Source: an uncultured Pelagibacteraceae bacterium
GTDB lineage: Bacteria > Pseudomonadota > Alphaproteobacteria > Pelagibacterales > Pelagibacteraceae
Reading direction: 5' to 3'
DNA: 58,727 nucleotides
Assembly: GCA_902597425.1 (NCBI GenBank)
Contig: CACJXT010000003.1
Coordinates: 1-58,727, forward strand
Below, one piece after another: positions 56,146 to 58,727 of the stretch. The notes beneath the pieces are model-generated. The model saw nothing but the letters and a program-made list of their open reading frames with translations, had not been told where the DNA came from and made no database searches. The translations under genes were made by a program, and so were the position numbers. Within the stretch, counting starts at the first letter, position 1; the number at the start of each line of letters is the position of its first letter.

Positions 56146-57009
56146 TTAATTTTGGCACTTATTACAAAAAAATGTTGATCTTTTAGAGATAATTTTTTTT
56201 TTTATTTTGCCTTGGCAATCGTATTTTAAACATTTTAAATGTTCTCTTTGATAAACTTTAAATTCATTTTGAAATAAACCATTTTTTCCAGAAACATTTT
56301 TAAAATCTCTTATACTTGATCCACCTAGTCTTATAGCTTTTTTAAGTACTAATTTTGAAAAATAAATAATTTTTTTACATTCATCTTGATTTAGATTTTG
56401 GGCTTTTTTTTGGGGGTTAATTTTACATAAAAATAAGATTTCACTCGCATATATATTGCCAATTCCTGAAACAAATTTTTGATCTAATAAAAAACTTTTA
56501 ATATATTTTTTTTTGCTTTTTAGGTAATGTTGAACATAATTTAAATTAAATAATTTAGAAAAAGGTTCTGGCCCTAAATGACTAAATCTCTTAGAAAGTT
56601 TTTTTTTGTTTTTTATTAATTCAAAAAAACCAAATCTTCTTGGGTCATTATAAATTATACTAAAATTTTGAAATTGAATTTCTATATGGTTGTGTTTACT
56701 TGGTAAAATAGGTGACTGATAAAAACTAAGATTAGTAAATTTTTTTTTTTTATAATTTTTAACTAAATGTATTGTACCAGACATTCCAAGATGAATGATA
56801 CAAAATGAATCATCATAAAAATTAAGTATTATATATTTTGAAAATCTAGATATTTTTTTTATATTTTTATTTTTAAGAAAAATTTCAAAATTTTTTGGAA
56901 TTTTAGACCTTAAATTTCTGTTTCTTACTATTATTCTTTTTATTTTTTTAAATCTAATCTTTTTATCTAATGATTGTTTAACGATTTCTACTTCTGGTAA
57001 TTCTGGCAT
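56146..57009 (-). CDS. mutM: Formamidopyrimidine-DNA glycosylase (Fpg/MutM)
   Basis: The 287-residue enzyme starts MPELPEVEIVKQSL, where Pro2 is the catalytic amine and Glu3 the acid. The H2TH motif region includes DQKFVSGIGNIYASEILF, and the C-terminal zinc finger has the alphaproteobacterial C-x4-C...C-x2-C spacing (KCLKYDCQGKI, FFCNKCQ). It removes oxidised guanines such as 8-oxoguanine. It is divergent from ubiE with a 38-base gap. Confidence 0.96.
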   Translation of the reverse strand: MPELPEVEIVKQSLDKKIRFKKIKRIIVRNRNLRSKIPKNFEIFLKNKNIKKISRFSKYIILNFYDDSFCIIHLGMSGTIHLVKNYKKKKFTNLSFYQSPILPSKHNHIEIQFQNFSIIYNDPRRFGFFELIKNKKKLSKRFSHLGPEPFSKLFNLNYVQHYLKSKKKYIKSFLLDQKFVSGIGNIYASEILFLCKINPQKKAQNLNQDECKKIIYFSKLVLKKAIRLGGSSIRDFKNVSGKNGLFQNEFKVYQREHLKCLKYDCQGKIKKKIISKRSTFFCNKCQN

Positions 57010-57047
57010 TTCACACTATATTATTAGTCATAAATATTTAACTTATC

Positions 57048-57752
57048 ATGCAACAATATCTTCAAAATAAAGAAAGGTTAGTTCATAACATTTTTGATAA
57101 AGTATACGATAAATATGACTTAATGAATGATTTTATGTCATTAGGTATTCATAGAATTTGGAAAAAAGACATGATTCAATTAATGAATCCTTCGAAAGGA
57201 AAAAAATTAATTGATGTTGCTTGTGGAACAGGAGATCTTGGAAAAATTTATTTAGATTCTATAGGTATTGGAGAAGAAATTTTATGTGTAGATCCAAACA
57301 ATAAAATGATTAACAAAGGAAAAAATAAATTAAGTAAATATAAAAATATTAAATGGTTAATTGCTAATGCTGAAAATTTACCTGTTGCTAAAAATTCTTT
57401 TGATTATTACACAATAAGTTTTGGTTTACGTAATACAAAAAACTTAAATAAATCGTTTTCTGAAGCTTATCGTGTATTAAAACCAGGTGGTCGTTATTTA
57501 TGTCTAGAATTTTCAAAAATAAAAAATTCAAATTTAAATTTTATTTACAATAATTATTCAAAATTAATTCCTTTAATAGGAAAAATTATTGTTGGTGAAA
57601 AAAAACCATATGAATATTTGATTGAAAGCATTAAAAAATTTCCAAATCAAAATCAACTAATCGATTTAATGAAAAAAAATAAATTTAAAAATTGCACCTA
57701 TAGAAATTTAAGTGGAGGTATTGTTGCTATACACTCTGGCTGGAAAATATAA
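57048..57752 (+). CDS. ubiE: Ubiquinone/menaquinone C-methyltransferase UbiE
   Basis: This 234-residue SAM-dependent methyltransferase has FDKVYDKYDLMNDFMSLGIH near the N-terminus, SAM motif I LIDVACGTGDLGKIY (about residues 56-70) and SFGLRNTKNLNKSF, characteristic of UbiE. It C-methylates the ubiquinone precursor ring. It overlaps ubiB by one base (TAATG), and the pair sits beside mutM as in other alphaproteobacteria. Confidence 0.96.
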   Translation: MQQYLQNKERLVHNIFDKVYDKYDLMNDFMSLGIHRIWKKDMIQLMNPSKGKKLIDVACGTGDLGKIYLDSIGIGEEILCVDPNNKMINKGKNKLSKYKNIKWLIANAENLPVAKNSFDYYTISFGLRNTKNLNKSFSEAYRVLKPGGRYLCLEFSKIKNSNLNFIYNNYSKLIPLIGKIIVGEKKPYEYLIESIKKFPNQNQLIDLMKKNKFKNCTYRNLSGGIVAIHSGWKI

Positions 57753-58727
57753 TGATTAATAAAATTATAACGTTATTTAAAATAGCTAGAAGGTTAGCTC
57801 AATCAGATGCTATAAAAATAATTGCAAAATTTCATGAACCTCCAAAGATTATAAAAATTTTCTCTTACCTATTATCTTTCTCTTTTTCTAGTAGAAATAA
57901 ATTAGTTGATAAAAACCTAAGTGAAGAACAAAAACTATGTAGTTCAATACAAGAAATGGGAACTACTTTTATTAAACTTGGACAATTTTTATCTACAAGA
58001 CCAGATATTATTGGTGATGAAATTGCACAACAATTAGAAAAGCTTCAGGATAAACTACCTCCATTTTCTTACACTGAAGCAAAACAAATTATGAAAAAAG
58101 AACTAGGTGAAAATAATTTTAATTCTTTAATTAATATAAGTAAACCAGTTGCTGCAGCATCTATAGCTCAAGTACATAAAGCTCAAATAAATGATAATGG
58201 AACAATAAAAGATATTGCAATTAAAATATTAAGACCAAATATTAAAAAAACTTTTAATGAAGAAATTGATGCATTAATGCTTCTAGCATTTATAATCGAA
58301 GGTACAGTAAAAAAAACTAAAAGATTAAAACTTGTTGAAGTTGTTTTTTTACTAAAAGAAATTACTAACCTAGAAATGGATTTAAGATTTGAAGCTGCCG
58401 CAGCTAATGAATTTCTTGAAAATACAAAAAATGATGTAGGCTTTAATGTTCCAAAAATTTTTTGGAATTTTACAAACGAAAATATATTAACTTTAGAATG
58501 GATTGAAGGAATATCCATTAGAGAAAAAGAAAAATTGGAAAAAAGAAATATAAATCCTAAAAAACTTGCAACAGATGTGATCCAACATTTCTTAAGACAT
58601 GCAGTTAGAGATGGGTTTTTCCATGCTGATATGCACCAGGGAAACTTATTTGTTAATGAAAGTGGTGAAATTATACCAATTGATTTTGGAATAATGGGAA
58701 GGTTAGATAAATTAAACCAAAGATACC
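57752..58727 (+). CDS. ubiB: UbiB, atypical ABC1/ADCK kinase-like protein (N-terminal part; runs off the window)
   Basis: About 325 residues are visible. The ADCK signature KxGQ is in FIKLGQFLSTRPDI (about residues 74-87), the Ala-rich loop is in AAASIAQVHKAQ (about 133-144), and later motifs HADMHQGNLF and IDFGIMG give catalytic-loop and DFG elements. UbiB aids ubiquinone synthesis, probably as an ATPase acting on lipid precursors. The C-terminal membrane helices lie beyond base 58727. It is translationally coupled to ubiE. Confidence 0.94.
   Translation, partial: MINKIITLFKIARRLAQSDAIKIIAKFHEPPKIIKIFSYLLSFSFSSRNKLVDKNLSEEQKLCSSIQEMGTTFIKLGQFLSTRPDIIGDEIAQQLEKLQDKLPPFSYTEAKQIMKKELGENNFNSLINISKPVAAASIAQVHKAQINDNGTIKDIAIKILRPNIKKTFNEEIDALMLLAFIIEGTVKKTKRLKLVEVVFLLKEITNLEMDLRFEAAAANEFLENTKNDVGFNVPKIFWNFTNENILTLEWIEGISIREKEKLEKRNINPKKLATDVIQHFLRHAVRDGFFHADMHQGNLFVNESGEIIPIDFGIMGRLDKLNQRY

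Noticed and set aside
56096-56158. N-terminal extension of rpsT to ATG 56158
   Set aside because: The added 21 residues do not fit S20, overlap mutM and cross the rpsT promoter. MANTKSAIKK is the conserved start.
58183-58518. 111-codon minus-strand frame inside ubiB
   Set aside because: UbiB is convincing across the same bases, with its kinase-like motifs on the plus strand.
1-58727. Recent horizontal transfer or prophage
   Set aside because: Base composition looks uniform by eye, and no integrase, transposase, phage gene or attachment repeat is seen next to the three tRNA genes.

Overview
The window is about three-quarters A+T, is packed with genes on both strands, and has very short or negative intergenic gaps. 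Gene content and order are alphaproteobacterial: rpsT-dnaA-dnaN beside mutM and ubiE-ubiB; argH-small lipoprotein-lysA divergent from a tlpA-like gene; helicase-fdxA-carD; yqaA-dsbB-coq7. Together with TAXI-type TRAP transport and extreme compaction, this points to a streamlined marine bacterium of the SAR11/Pelagibacterales type. That assignment is inference from gene content and composition, not a database match.

Layout. Positions 1-2526 hold a truncated GT39-like membrane glycosyltransferase and a PQQ-type quinoprotein, then tRNA-Ser(GGA). Positions 2728-14971 are one long minus-strand run that reads GT4 glycosyltransferase-thrS-infC-rpmI-rplT-pheS-pheT-lepA-Gfo/Idh oxidoreductase-GT17-DUF4422, so a translation core is bracketed by surface-glycan genes. 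Positions 15014-22568 carry an alpha/beta hydrolase, a YeeZ-like reductase and the glutamate synthase pair gltD-gltB. Positions 22745-29715 hold uppP, an EamA permease, an unusual pyruvate dehydrogenase pair and a compact thiolase. Then come tRNA-Arg(ACG), a second GT4 enzyme, a small membrane ORF with a hotdog thioesterase, a TAXI TRAP transporter, an aminotransferase and acetoacetyl-CoA synthetase (to 38214). Positions 38390-42438 are helicase-terB-fdxA-carD. Positions 42439-42760 contain a tiny polybasic peptide gene with its own regulatory signals. After that come an acyl-CoA ligase, tRNA-Leu(CAA), a polytopic membrane protein, yqaA-dsbB-coq7, an HNH nuclease, an esterase, a thioredoxin-like protein, argH-lptM-lysA-plsC, the dnaN/dnaA/rpsT/mutM replication-repair block, and ubiE with the start of ubiB.

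How the genes work together. Acetyl-CoA metabolism is a theme: pyruvate dehydrogenase E1/E2, acetoacetyl-CoA thiolase, acetoacetyl-CoA synthetase and an acyl-CoA ligase. Nitrogen assimilation (gltBD), arginine and lysine synthesis (argH, lysA), ubiquinone synthesis (coq7, ubiE, ubiB), envelope building (uppP, plsC, glycosyltransferases) and disulfide/thiol chemistry (dsbB, tlpA-like) make up the rest. There is no prophage, insertion sequence or CRISPR array.

Two loci stand out. (1) The lipoyl domain of pyruvate dehydrogenase is at the N-terminus of E1 (aceE), while the E2 protein has none, which is the reverse of the usual arrangement. (2) A 22-residue peptide made only of Met, Ala, Lys and Arg at 42493-42561 has a Shine-Dalgarno sequence, a perfect upstream palindrome, a TTGACA promoter element and a bidirectional terminator. 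It lies tail-to-tail with a CarD regulator that itself has a long lysine-rich tail.
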